In this document: piece by piece, positions 34,464-44,035 of the stretch
Numbering within the stretch: the stretch's first letter is position 1
Layout: each line of letters opens with the position of its first letter
NCBI GenBank assembly: GCA_003156805.1
Contig: PMHV01000025.1
Span: 7,924 to 71,923 of the forward strand
Length of the DNA stretch: 64,000 nt
Direction: 5' to 3'
Source of the DNA: Acidobacteriaceae bacterium
Lineage (GTDB): Bacteria; Acidobacteriota; Terriglobia; Terriglobales; Acidobacteriaceae
Notes under the pieces: model-generated
Seen by the model: only the letters and a program-made list of their open reading frames with translations
Databases searched by the model: none
Told to the model about the DNA's origin: nothing
Made by a program: the position numbers and the translations under genes

Positions 34464-35679
34464 CACTTGCGCAAGCCCGGTAACGGCGTCCGCCGCGAGT
34501 CTTTTTAAGACTGCACTCGCGGGGGCAGTGGTAGTTGGCGGCGATTATCAGGGCCTGGGCATCGTTCGCAGCCTCGGACGCCAGGGCATCCCTGTCTGCG
34601 TGGTGGATGATGAACGCTCCATCGCTGGCTTTTCCCACTACTCCACTCACTTCGTGAGAGTGCCGGATCTGCGCGATGAGCAAGCGGCGGTTCACAGCCT
34701 GCTCGATCTCGGCGAACGCTTGGGTCTGCAAGGCTGGGTTTTATATCCCACCCGCGACGAACTGGTGGCTGCGTTTTCCCGATTCCGATCCGACCTCGGC
34801 AAAGTGTTCCGCGTTCCCACGCCGGAGTGGGAGAGCGTGCAATGGGCCTGGGACAAACGCAACACCTACCGTCTGGCGGAGGAATTGCGCATCCCCACCC
34901 CCCGCACTTATTACGTCGAACGCGTGGAGCAGTTGGCGGAACTCGATGATGTTGCGCCTCCCTTCGCCGTCAAGCCGGCCATCAAAGAGCATTTCATTTA
35001 CGCCACTCGCGCCAAGGCGTGGTGCGCCAACAGCCATGCCGAGTTACGGGCGATGTTTCACAAGGCATCGCAGTTGGTGGGTCCGGGCGAAGTGATGGTG
35101 CAGGAGGTAATTCCGGGCGGCGGCAGCCAGCAGTTTTCCTATTGCGCATTCTTTCGCGACGGCGAAGCCGTAGGAAAAATGGTGGCGCAGCGGCTGCGCC
35201 AGCATCCGCTCTTGTTTGGCAGAGCCAGCACTTATGTAGAGACCGTCGACGTCCCGGTGCTCGAGGAACTCTCCGAGCGATTCCTGAGGGCAATTAACTA
35301 CTACGGTCTGGTCGAACTGGAATACAAGCTCGATCCCAGAGATTCTCAGTACAAGCTGCTCGATGTAAACGCCCGCACTTGGGGCTACCACAGCCTGGGC
35401 GAGCAAGCAGGCGTGGATTTCAGCTACCTGCTATATGCAGATCAGCTCGGTTTGCCCATTTCCCCCTGTCGAGGGAGTCCGGGATTCGGCTGGGTCCGGA
35501 TGACCACCGACATCCCTGCCGCGTTTATGGAACTCATGACCGGCAGCCTTAATTTTCGCAACTATGTTCAATCGTTGAAGAAGTGCGATGTGGAAGCCGT
35601 GTTCAGTCGCGAGGATCCCCTGCCGGGTCTGATCGAGGCGCTGCTAGTGCCGTACCTCGCGCTGAAGAAAGGCTTCTGA
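34441..35679 (+). CDS. ATP-grasp ligase (second of two)
   Basis: A 412-aa ATP-grasp protein of the carboxylate-amine ligase type: AVVVGGDYQGLGIVRSLGRQGIPVCVVDDE (pre-grasp domain), WAWDKRNTYRLAEELRIPTPRTYY, PFAVKPAIKEHF, VMVQEVIPGGGSQQFSYCAFF and VELEYKLDPRDSQYKLLDVNARTWGYHSL (the E...N metal site). It overlaps the flavoprotein by 23 bp; ATG 34456 is a shorter possible start. Forming an amide or peptide bond is the known chemistry. Its position next to the megasynthase suggests it joins an amino acid or peptide to the sugar or to the NRPS product. Confidence 0.85.
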   Translation: MARIEMTSTCASPVTASAASLFKTALAGAVVVGGDYQGLGIVRSLGRQGIPVCVVDDERSIAGFSHYSTHFVRVPDLRDEQAAVHSLLDLGERLGLQGWVLYPTRDELVAAFSRFRSDLGKVFRVPTPEWESVQWAWDKRNTYRLAEELRIPTPRTYYVERVEQLAELDDVAPPFAVKPAIKEHFIYATRAKAWCANSHAELRAMFHKASQLVGPGEVMVQEVIPGGGSQQFSYCAFFRDGEAVGKMVAQRLRQHPLLFGRASTYVETVDVPVLEELSERFLRAINYYGLVELEYKLDPRDSQYKLLDVNARTWGYHSLGEQAGVDFSYLLYADQLGLPISPCRGSPGFGWVRMTTDIPAAFMELMTGSLNFRNYVQSLKKCDVEAVFSREDPLPGLIEALLVPYLALKKGF

Positions 35680-35911
35680 TTGCAGTGTCTCAGGCTGAAA
35701 TGCAGAGTGGAATCTTTCGTAATCGGTAACGGGAGTTGTCTCATCAAGGAACTGGCGGGAGTATGGTAAAACAGAGAAAAACACCTAGCCTCTTGCTCGG
35801 AGGTCGGTCGAGGACACTCAAGCCGCTCCCTGAAGGTTTTTCCTGGCGGTTGGGCGTCGCAGTGGTGGCCGCAGGGAGATACTATCTCTCCACCCATGGA
35901 GGATTGCAGCA
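35680..35911. other. 232-nt leader of the PKS-NRPS gene
   Basis: No gene. A GGAGGA ribosome site (35898-35903) is 8 bp before the GTG start of the megasynthase and fixes that start. No clear promoter was found; tatggt near 35759 is the nearest -10-like string but has no well-spaced -35. Confidence 0.6.
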
Positions 35912-38900
35912 GTGAGTGTGTCTGAACCGCAAGGCGGCGGTTTGCAGGGCGTTGCCATCATCGGAATGGCTGGACGCTTTCCCGGCGCGCAGAGCGTCGC
36001 TGAATTCTGGCGCAACCAGATCGCCGGCATCGAAGCGATCTCGCAGTTCCGCGTCGAAGAACTCGAAGTTCCCCGGGTATCGGAGATAGCGGGTAAGCCC
36101 AACTACGTTCGGGCGCGCTCGGTGTTGGACGGTGTCGAGATGTTCGATGCCGATTTCTTCGGCATCTATCCGCGCGAAGCTGAACTGACGGATCCGCAGC
36201 AGCGCGTATTCCTTGAATGCTGCTGGCAGGCGTTGGAAGACGGCGGCTACGATCCTTTTTCTTTTGCCGGACTCATCGGAGTCTACGCCGGATGCAGCCC
36301 CTCCACGTATTTCCTGACTCGCCTGTGCACCCAGCCCGGATTCATCGAGAAATTCACTGGCGGTTACCAGGTGGGGAACTATCCGGAAATGATGGGCAAC
36401 GGCCCGGATTTTCTTGCCACCCGGGTGGCCTACAAACTGAATCTGCGCGGACCGAGTTTCACTATGGTCGCAGGTTGTTCAACGTCGCTGCTGGCAGTTT
36501 GTCAGGCTTGCACGTCGCTGCTCAGCTACCAGAGCGACATGATGCTGGCGGGGGCGTGCTCCATTACGTTTCCGCAAAAGCGCGGAACCTTTTATCAGGA
36601 TGGCGGCATGACCTCGCCCGACGGCCATTGCCGCGCTTTTGACGCGGACGCCAGCGGAACCGTGTTTGGCGCCGGAGCCGGCGCGGTGCTGCTGAAACGT
36701 TTCGAAGATGCCGTGCGCGACGGCGACCAGATCTATGCCGTGATTCGCGGCTTCGGCATGAATAACGACGGCTCCAGCAAAGTGGGATACACGGCGCCCA
36801 GCGTGAAGGGCCAAGCCAACGTTATCGCACTCGCGCATGCAGCAGCGGGAGTCGATCCGGAAAGCATTGGATACATCGAAGCTCACGGCACCGGCACTCC
36901 GTTGGGCGATCCCATAGAACTGGCGGCCCTGACTCAAGCCTTTCGCAGCCGCACCCAGAAAAAGAACTTCTGCGCCGTGGGCACGGCCAAAACCAACGTA
37001 GGACATCTCGATGTGGCCGCCGGTGTAACCGGGCTGATTCATGCTGCGCAAGTAGTGCGCCACGGCGTGTTTCCGCCGACTCTGCATTTCAAAAAACCGA
37101 ATCCAAAGTTTGATCTGGAGAACAGTCCCTTTTACGTCAATGCGCAGCGGGCGGAGTGGTCATCGGAAATGCAGCCGCGCCGGGCGGGAGTAAGCGCATT
37201 TGGAGTGGGTGGAACCAATGCCCATGTGGTCCTCGAAGAAGCTCCGCAACGCCCGTCGAGCCCGCCGTCTCGTGCTTTGCAGGTACTGACGATTTCTGCG
37301 CGCAGCGAGGCCGCTCTGGAACAGACCACTAAGGATCTTGCCAAGCATCTTGCGGAAAATCCAGATACGAATCTGCCGGACACGGCCTGGACTCTGCAGA
37401 CCGGCCGCCATGCTTTCGCCTGCCGACGGACCGTCGTGGCTCGTGACTCGGTGGAAGCGGCCAACGTGATCTCGCAAGGCGATCGCAAACGCATGCAGAC
37501 GCGCTTGCGTTCGATCGAGAATCCCGCCGTTTTCTTTCTGTTTCCGGGCCAGGGTTCGCAGCACGCCAACATGGCGCGCGAGATCTATGAAACCGAGCCC
37601 GTGTTTCGTCAAACGCTCGACCGGTGCGCGGAAATCCTGAAGCCTTCTCTCGGACGCGACTTGCGCCAACTGCTGTATCCGGCAGACCGCCTCTCGGAAG
37701 AAATCAGCAAGCAAGTCACAGAGACCGTCGTCGCGCAGCCGGCAATCTTCAGCATCGAATACTCGCTGGCGCAACTTTGGATGAGTTGGGGCATCCGTCC
37801 CCGCGGTATGCTGGGCCACAGCGTCGGAGAATTTGTGGCGGCCTGCATCGCCGGCGTTTTCTGCCTGGAAGATGCGCTCGCTCTGGTTGCCGACCGCGGC
37901 CGCATGATGCAGCAGGTGCCGGCCGGCGGCATGCTCTCGGTACGGCTGGGCAAGGCGGAGCTGCAGCCGCAGCTCAACGGAAAACTGTCCCTGGCGGCCG
38001 TAAATGCTCCGGCGTTGTGCGTCGTCGCCGGACCGTTCGATGCGCTGGAGGCCTTCGAGAAACAGATGGCCGGCGCGGGCGTCGCCTGCCGGCGACTGGT
38101 CACCTCGCACGCGTTCCACTCGCCGATGATGGATCCGGTCGTCGAGCCCTTCACGGCTCGGGTGCGGAAAGTGAAGCTCTCGCCGCCCCGGATGCCATAT
38201 ATCTCCGGGGTCACCGGAAACTGGATCACGGAACAGGAAGCCACCGATCCCGCCTATTGGGCGCGGCATTTCAGGCAGACAGTGGAGTTCTCTGCGGGAA
38301 TTTCGCAGCTGCGCAAAGAACCGCTCAATATTCTGGTGGAAGTTGGTCCGGGCAATGTTCTCAGCACGCTGGCGCGGCAGCACCCCGGCGCTTCTGCTGA
38401 CCAGCCGGTGATCGCCTCGCTTTCCGACGGATTCTCGGGAGACGGCGACGCGCTCAGCTTGATGAATGCCCTCGGCTCGCTGTGGCTGGCCGGCGTCCAG
38501 CCAGACTGGAATTCCTTTCACCAGGGAGAGCAACGGCTCAGAATCTCTTTGCCCACTTACCCGTTTGAGCGCAAGCGATATTTTCTTGATCTCCCGGCTT
38601 CACAGCAGTCGACGGAACCGCCGGCGATCGAAGCCACCTGCGGGGCTGCAGCGAGCAGCGCCATCAATCCGGCACCGGCAGAGGAAGCCTCCATGCAAGC
38701 GACATCTCAGGAGAATGTAGTGACAGAGACCGCAAACCGCGCAACCCGACTCAGCAACAAATTGCAGGACATTCTGGAAGACCTCAGTGGCTCCGACCTG
38801 TCGCAGGCTGACCCGTCCACCAGCTTCCTCGAAATGGGCTTCGATTCTCTTTTCCTTACCCAAGTGACGCAATCGCTGCAGAGCGAATTCGGCGTGAAGA

Positions 38901-41900
38901 TCACGTTCCGGCAACTACTGGGAGATTTGTCGAGCATCAAGGACTTGGCTTCATATCTGGATACCACGCTTGCTGCCAGCATCATGGCCGAGCCGGCTGT
39001 AGCGCCCGTAGCGGCTTCAGCCCCTCCCATCCCGGCATCGGTGGCGATCCCAGTCTCGTCCACAACGCTGCCGGAGCGATCTGCCGCCATTCCTCTGCCC
39101 GTTGGTGGCAACGGAGGAATCAACATGGCGGAATCCTCCCTCGAGCGCCTTATGCGCGAGCAATTGCAAACCATGAACCAGTTGTTTGCTCTGCAGGTGC
39201 AGGCCTTGCGTGCGGTCGCGCCTGATGCGGCTCCCACTCCAGTTGTAGCTGCCCCGGTAAAGTCTGCGGCTATGCCAGCCGTCACTCCATCCGCGACTCC
39301 GATTGTCCCGACTGCTTCGGCGCCTTCGCTTCCAGTGGTTAATGCCAAGGAAGAGTTCAAACCGTTCGGACCTTACAAGCCCCCGCTGCGCGGAGTTTCC
39401 GGAAGCATCACTTCGCAGCAGGGTCAAGCGCTGCGCAACCTGATCCAGCGCTACACGGCCAAGACCGCGAAATCCAAGAGCATCACCCAGCAATACCGCG
39501 GTCCGCTGGCTGACCCGCGAGTAGTTTCCGGATTCCGTGCTCAGTGGAAAGAGATGGTATATCCCGTCACTACGGTTCGTTCCCAGGGTTCGCGCCTCTG
39601 GGACGTGGATGGAAATGAGTACATCGACATTCTCAACGGCTTTGGCCCCATCATGCTGGGTCATCGCCCCGAGTTCGTGGAAAAAGCGGTGGCCAAACAA
39701 CTCCACGAAGGATTTGAAATCGGTCCGCAGACGCCGCTGGCCGGGGAAGTCGCAGCCATGTTCTGCGAGATGACCGGAAACCAGCGCATGACGTTCTGCA
39801 ATACCGGGTCCGAGGCGGTCACGGCCGCGCTGCGGGTAGCGCGCACAGTTACGGCGCGCAACAAAGTCGTTCTCTTCGCAGGCGCTTATCACGGAATGTT
39901 CGACGAGGTTTTGGTAAAAGGCGTGAAGCGCGGCGGCGTGCTACAGGCCGCGCCGGTTGCGCCTGGTATCCCGCGCGAGAAAGCCGCCAACATCGTGGTT
40001 CTCGACTACGGCACCGCCGAATCTCTGGAATACATCCGCCAGAATGCGAAAGATCTGGCCGCGGTGCTAGTCGAGCCGGTACAGAGCCGCCACCCTCACT
40101 TGCAGCCGGTTGAGTTCCTCAAAGAAATTCGAGAAATTACCCAGGATGCCGGCACTGCCCTCATTTTCGATGAAGTGGTCACTGGCTTCCGCGTGCACCC
40201 CGGCGGGTGCCAGGCATTGTTTGGCATTCGCGCCGATCTCGCTACTTACGGAAAGGTTATCGCGGGTGGCATGCCAGTCGGAATCCTTGCCGGCAAGGCG
40301 CAATTCATGGACGCGCTCGACGGTGGCCCGTGGCAGTTCGGCGACGACTCCTACCCCGAAACCGGCGTAACCTTTTTTGCCGGTACTTTTGTTCGCCATC
40401 CGCTTGCGGTTGCGGCCATGAAGGCGGTGCTGCAGCATCTTAAAGATGAGGGGCCGGCGCTGCAGGAAACTCTCGGCCGCCACACGGACACGCTGGTCAA
40501 GCGCATCAATGCCTGCTTCGAAAAAGCGCAGGTTCCATCGCGCATCGAACACTTCGGCAGCATCTTCTATTTCAGCTTTCCGGCGGAAGAGCGATTCGCC
40601 AGCCTCTTCTACTACTACCTGCGCCTCAAGGGCATTCACGTTCTCGAGGGATTCCCTTGCTTCCTCACCACGACCCATACCGAGGCTGACGTGGAAAAAA
40701 TCGTCCGCGCCTTTGAAGAATCCGTGGCCGAGATGCAGAATGCGGGATTTTTCTCGAAGCAAGATGCAGTCGTACCCGCGAGCGTTCGCGAACTGGCTTC
40801 TGTTTCTTCGGCGTCCGGATCGGCGCACGAAGAGGTTCCGTTCACCGAGCCGCAGCTTGAAGTCTGGCTCTCGGATCAGCTCGGAGAAGAAGCTTCCTGC
40901 AGCTACAACGAATCGTTCACCCTGCACCTGCAAGGCACGCTAAATGAAGGCGCGCTCAAGAATGCGCTGCAGCAACTGGTCAATCGCCACGACGCCTTGC
41001 GGGCTTCGTTCCGCGAAGAAGGACACATTCAGACCTTGGCGGCCAGTCTCAAGCTGGAGATTCCAACTCTTGACCTGGCTTCCCTGTCGGCCGACCAGCG
41101 CGCGGCGCGATTCAGTGAAATCGTTCGCCAGGACGCGCACACCGCCTTCAAACTCGGCCAGGGCCCGTTGGTCCGAATGCAATTGTTGAAACTTGAGCCG
41201 CAGCAGCACGCGCTCATTTTTACCGCACACCACATCGTATGCGATGGCTGGTCGACCAATGTGCTGCTGGATGAACTCTCCCAGCTCTACAATGCACTGA
41301 ATCGCGGCGGCCACTGCGATCTTCCCGTGCCCATGAGTTTCGCGACTTACGCGAAGTCGCAGGCGGAATTCCTGAATAGCGCGGAAGGGGGAAAAATCGA
41401 ACAATACTGGCTCGAACAATTCCGGCAGCCGGTATCGCCGCTTGATCTTCCCACCGACCGGCCGCGTCCGGCCACACGCGAGTTCCGGGGAGCAACCTAC
41501 CGGCGCAAGATTGCTGCCGGCACTTACCATGAACTGAAAAAGCTCGGCGTCAGGCAAAAGTGCACTTTGTTCGTAACCCTGCTCGGCGGATTCCAAGCGC
41601 TGCTAAGCCGCCTGAGCGGGCAGGAAGACATCGTGGTGGGCATCCCCACCGCCGGCCAGTCGTTACTCGACGACTCCGTTCTGGTGGGCCACTGCGTCAA
41701 CTTTATTCCCCTGCGTGGATTGTTGAAGAAGACCCTCACGGTGGCGAATTTCCTCAGCCAGACGAAACAAACGGTCCTGGCCGGATATGAACACCAGAAT
41801 TACACCTATGGCCGTCTGGTACGCAAGCTACATCTGCAGCGCGACCCCAGCCGGCTTCCGCTCACCGAAGTTCAATTCAATCTGGAGCGGGTTGGCGACG

Positions 41901-44035
41901 GGCTTCGCCTCGAGGGCCTCGAAACCGAAGTCGATCCCAATCCGAAGAGCTTCGTTAACTTTGACATGTTCCTCAACATCGTCGAATCGAAAGACGGCCT
42001 TACTCTGGATTGCGACTATAACACCGGGCTATTCGACGAAGCCACAATTGCCCGCTGGCTGAGCCACTACGAAACCTTGTTGCTGGGCATGGTGGAAGAC
42101 GCAAACCAGCCGCTCTCGCGCCTGCCGCTGCTCAACGAAGCCGACCGCCATCAGCTTCTAGAAAGTTGGAACGCCACCGCTGCCGACTATCCGCAATCGA
42201 CCCTGCACCAGTGGTTCGAGTCGAACGCCAAGGCCACGCCGAACGCTATCGCCGTCGCCTTCGAAGACGAGCAACTCACCTATAAGGATCTGGACGACCG
42301 CGCCAACCAACTGGCGAATTATCTGGGCAAGCATGGCGCGAAGCCGGGATCTCTCGTCGGACTGCTGGTGGAGCGTTCGTTCGATATGATCGTGGGATTG
42401 CTGGGAATTCTCAAGGCGGGCGCCGCCTACGTCCCGCTCGATTCCACTTATCCGGCAGAACGCATAGCATTTGTACTTGCCGATGCCAACGTTCCCGTGC
42501 TGCTCACGCAGGAGAAGTTGGCCAAGGGTTTGCCTTCTACGGCGGCAACTGTGGTCCGGCTCGATTCCGATTGGCCCGCGATCGCCGAGGAAAGTGAAAA
42601 GCCGCGCAAAGTTTCGGTAACTCGGGAAGACCTTGCCTACGTCATCTATACCTCGGGATCAACCGGCAAGCCGAAGGGCGTGGAGATTTCCCATCGCGCC
42701 GTCGTCAACCTGCTCAACTCCATGGCAAAGAAGCCCGGGCTGCGCGCTGAGGACACGCTGGTCGCGGTCACCACCGTATCGTTTGACATTGCGGCCCTGG
42801 AGTTGTTCCTGCCTTTGTGTATGGGTGCGAAGCTGGTTATCGCCAGCCGCGAAACTGCGGCCGATGGCAATCGTCTTCTCGCGTTGCTCAACAGTTGCGG
42901 CGCCACTGTGATGCAGGCGACTCCCGTCACCTGGAAACTGCTGATCGAAGCAGGATGGAACGGGGCGCCGCGCATTAAAGCGCTCTGTGGTGGCGAGGCA
43001 TTTCCCCGCGATCTGGCCAACCAGCTCGTAAACCGCGCTGGCTCGGTTTGGAACATGTACGGCCCGACCGAGACGACGATCTGGTCTTCCACCATGGAAA
43101 TCAGCGCCAGTGAAGGCTCCGTGCCGGTTGGCCCGCCTATCGACAATACGCAATTTTATGTTCTCGATTCCGAGGGCCAGCTTGCACCGGTTGGCGTCGC
43201 CGGCGAACTGCATATCGGCGGAGATGGATTGGCGCGCGCTTACTTCCACCGCCCGGAACTCACCGAAGAGAAGTTCATCGCCGCCCCGTTTGAGGGAATC
43301 GGCAACGCGCGCATCTACAAAACGGGAGACCTGGTGCGGCGGATGGCCGATGGCGCCCTCGAATTCCTGGGTCGCATGGACCATCAAATCAAGCTGCGGG
43401 GATTCCGCATCGAGCTGGGTGAAATTGAAACTGCGCTGTCGCGTTACCCCGGAGTCCGTGAAACCGTGGTCATGGTACGTGAGGATGTTCCCGGAGACAA
43501 ACGCCTGGTCGCCTACCTCACCAGCGACCATCAGGCTTTCACCATCGCGGCCATTCGCGAGTTTCTGACCGGCAAGCTCCCCAATTACATGTTGCCGTCG
43601 GCCGTGGTGCGCGTGGAGTCGATGCCGCTCACGCCTAACGGCAAGATCAACCGTAAAGCCTTGCCGGCGCCCGACGGGGGACGCGCGGCTCGCGGGGCGG
43701 GATTCGTCGCGCCGCGCACCCCGCACGAAAAAACCATGACTGATATCTGGGCCGAAGTGCTGCACCTCGAGCGCGTCGGCATCCACGATAACCTGTTTGA
43801 GCTGGGTGCGGATTCGCTGCATATCTTCCAGATCGTGGCCCGTGCCGGGAAAGCCGGGATCAAGATCGCGCCAGCCACAATCTTGAGGCAGCGGACGATT
43901 GCGGCGGTGCTGGCGCAAGCCGAGACCGCCGGTGTCGACGCAGGAATGGCCGCACCCACCATTGTTCCAGTTTCCCGCGACCGGTATCGCGTGAAAACAG
44001 TTCTCAACGTCCCGCGAAAAGAGCCGGTGCGGTGA
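35912..44035 (+). CDS. Hybrid PKS-NRPS: KS-AT-ACP-aminotransferase-C-A-T
   Basis: A 2707-aa megasynthase. The ketosynthase (about 10-440) has C189 in AGCSTSL, H325 in EAHGTGT and H365 in VGHLD. The acyltransferase (540-860) has GHSVGEF (S637) and HAFHS, the malonyl-CoA form. The carrier has MGFDSL (S979). The PLP aminotransferase (1150-1610) has K1448 in YGKVIAGG. The condensation domain has H1773-H1774-xxx-D1778-G1779; the A domain (about 2085-2585) has YTSGSTGKPKG; the final carrier has LGADSL (S2635). The pocket code, aligned by hand to GrsA, is D-I-L-Q-C-G-M-I-W-K, close to the glycine-type DILQLG(L/M)IWK. The order resembles McyE without its C-methyltransferase, and MycA/ItuA in having an aminotransferase. 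It should make a beta-amino acyl-glycyl chain. No loading or release domain. Confidence 0.95.
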   Translation: MSVSEPQGGGLQGVAIIGMAGRFPGAQSVAEFWRNQIAGIEAISQFRVEELEVPRVSEIAGKPNYVRARSVLDGVEMFDADFFGIYPREAELTDPQQRVFLECCWQALEDGGYDPFSFAGLIGVYAGCSPSTYFLTRLCTQPGFIEKFTGGYQVGNYPEMMGNGPDFLATRVAYKLNLRGPSFTMVAGCSTSLLAVCQACTSLLSYQSDMMLAGACSITFPQKRGTFYQDGGMTSPDGHCRAFDADASGTVFGAGAGAVLLKRFEDAVRDGDQIYAVIRGFGMNNDGSSKVGYTAPSVKGQANVIALAHAAAGVDPESIGYIEAHGTGTPLGDPIELAALTQAFRSRTQKKNFCAVGTAKTNVGHLDVAAGVTGLIHAAQVVRHGVFPPTLHFKKPNPKFDLENSPFYVNAQRAEWSSEMQPRRAGVSAFGVGGTNAHVVLEEAPQRPSSPPSRALQVLTISARSEAALEQTTKDLAKHLAENPDTNLPDTAWTLQTGRHAFACRRTVVARDSVEAANVISQGDRKRMQTRLRSIENPAVFFLFPGQGSQHANMAREIYETEPVFRQTLDRCAEILKPSLGRDLRQLLYPADRLSEEISKQVTETVVAQPAIFSIEYSLAQLWMSWGIRPRGMLGHSVGEFVAACIAGVFCLEDALALVADRGRMMQQVPAGGMLSVRLGKAELQPQLNGKLSLAAVNAPALCVVAGPFDALEAFEKQMAGAGVACRRLVTSHAFHSPMMDPVVEPFTARVRKVKLSPPRMPYISGVTGNWITEQEATDPAYWARHFRQTVEFSAGISQLRKEPLNILVEVGPGNVLSTLARQHPGASADQPVIASLSDGFSGDGDALSLMNALGSLWLAGVQPDWNSFHQGEQRLRISLPTYPFERKRYFLDLPASQQSTEPPAIEATCGAAASSAINPAPAEEASMQATSQENVVTETANRATRLSNKLQDILEDLSGSDLSQADPSTSFLEMGFDSLFLTQVTQSLQSEFGVKITFRQLLGDLSSIKDLASYLDTTLAASIMAEPAVAPVAASAPPIPASVAIPVSSTTLPERSAAIPLPVGGNGGINMAESSLERLMREQLQTMNQLFALQVQALRAVAPDAAPTPVVAAPVKSAAMPAVTPSATPIVPTASAPSLPVVNAKEEFKPFGPYKPPLRGVSGSITSQQGQALRNLIQRYTAKTAKSKSITQQYRGPLADPRVVSGFRAQWKEMVYPVTTVRSQGSRLWDVDGNEYIDILNGFGPIMLGHRPEFVEKAVAKQLHEGFEIGPQTPLAGEVAAMFCEMTGNQRMTFCNTGSEAVTAALRVARTVTARNKVVLFAGAYHGMFDEVLVKGVKRGGVLQAAPVAPGIPREKAANIVVLDYGTAESLEYIRQNAKDLAAVLVEPVQSRHPHLQPVEFLKEIREITQDAGTALIFDEVVTGFRVHPGGCQALFGIRADLATYGKVIAGGMPVGILAGKAQFMDALDGGPWQFGDDSYPETGVTFFAGTFVRHPLAVAAMKAVLQHLKDEGPALQETLGRHTDTLVKRINACFEKAQVPSRIEHFGSIFYFSFPAEERFASLFYYYLRLKGIHVLEGFPCFLTTTHTEADVEKIVRAFEESVAEMQNAGFFSKQDAVVPASVRELASVSSASGSAHEEVPFTEPQLEVWLSDQLGEEASCSYNESFTLHLQGTLNEGALKNALQQLVNRHDALRASFREEGHIQTLAASLKLEIPTLDLASLSADQRAARFSEIVRQDAHTAFKLGQGPLVRMQLLKLEPQQHALIFTAHHIVCDGWSTNVLLDELSQLYNALNRGGHCDLPVPMSFATYAKSQAEFLNSAEGGKIEQYWLEQFRQPVSPLDLPTDRPRPATREFRGATYRRKIAAGTYHELKKLGVRQKCTLFVTLLGGFQALLSRLSGQEDIVVGIPTAGQSLLDDSVLVGHCVNFIPLRGLLKKTLTVANFLSQTKQTVLAGYEHQNYTYGRLVRKLHLQRDPSRLPLTEVQFNLERVGDGLRLEGLETEVDPNPKSFVNFDMFLNIVESKDGLTLDCDYNTGLFDEATIARWLSHYETLLLGMVEDANQPLSRLPLLNEADRHQLLESWNATAADYPQSTLHQWFESNAKATPNAIAVAFEDEQLTYKDLDDRANQLANYLGKHGAKPGSLVGLLVERSFDMIVGLLGILKAGAAYVPLDSTYPAERIAFVLADANVPVLLTQEKLAKGLPSTAATVVRLDSDWPAIAEESEKPRKVSVTREDLAYVIYTSGSTGKPKGVEISHRAVVNLLNSMAKKPGLRAEDTLVAVTTVSFDIAALELFLPLCMGAKLVIASRETAADGNRLLALLNSCGATVMQATPVTWKLLIEAGWNGAPRIKALCGGEAFPRDLANQLVNRAGSVWNMYGPTETTIWSSTMEISASEGSVPVGPPIDNTQFYVLDSEGQLAPVGVAGELHIGGDGLARAYFHRPELTEEKFIAAPFEGIGNARIYKTGDLVRRMADGALEFLGRMDHQIKLRGFRIELGEIETALSRYPGVRETVVMVREDVPGDKRLVAYLTSDHQAFTIAAIREFLTGKLPNYMLPSAVVRVESMPLTPNGKINRKALPAPDGGRAARGAGFVAPRTPHEKTMTDIWAEVLHLERVGIHDNLFELGADSLHIFQIVARAGKAGIKIAPATILRQRTIAAVLAQAETAGVDAGMAAPTIVPVSRDRYRVKTVLNVPRKEPVR

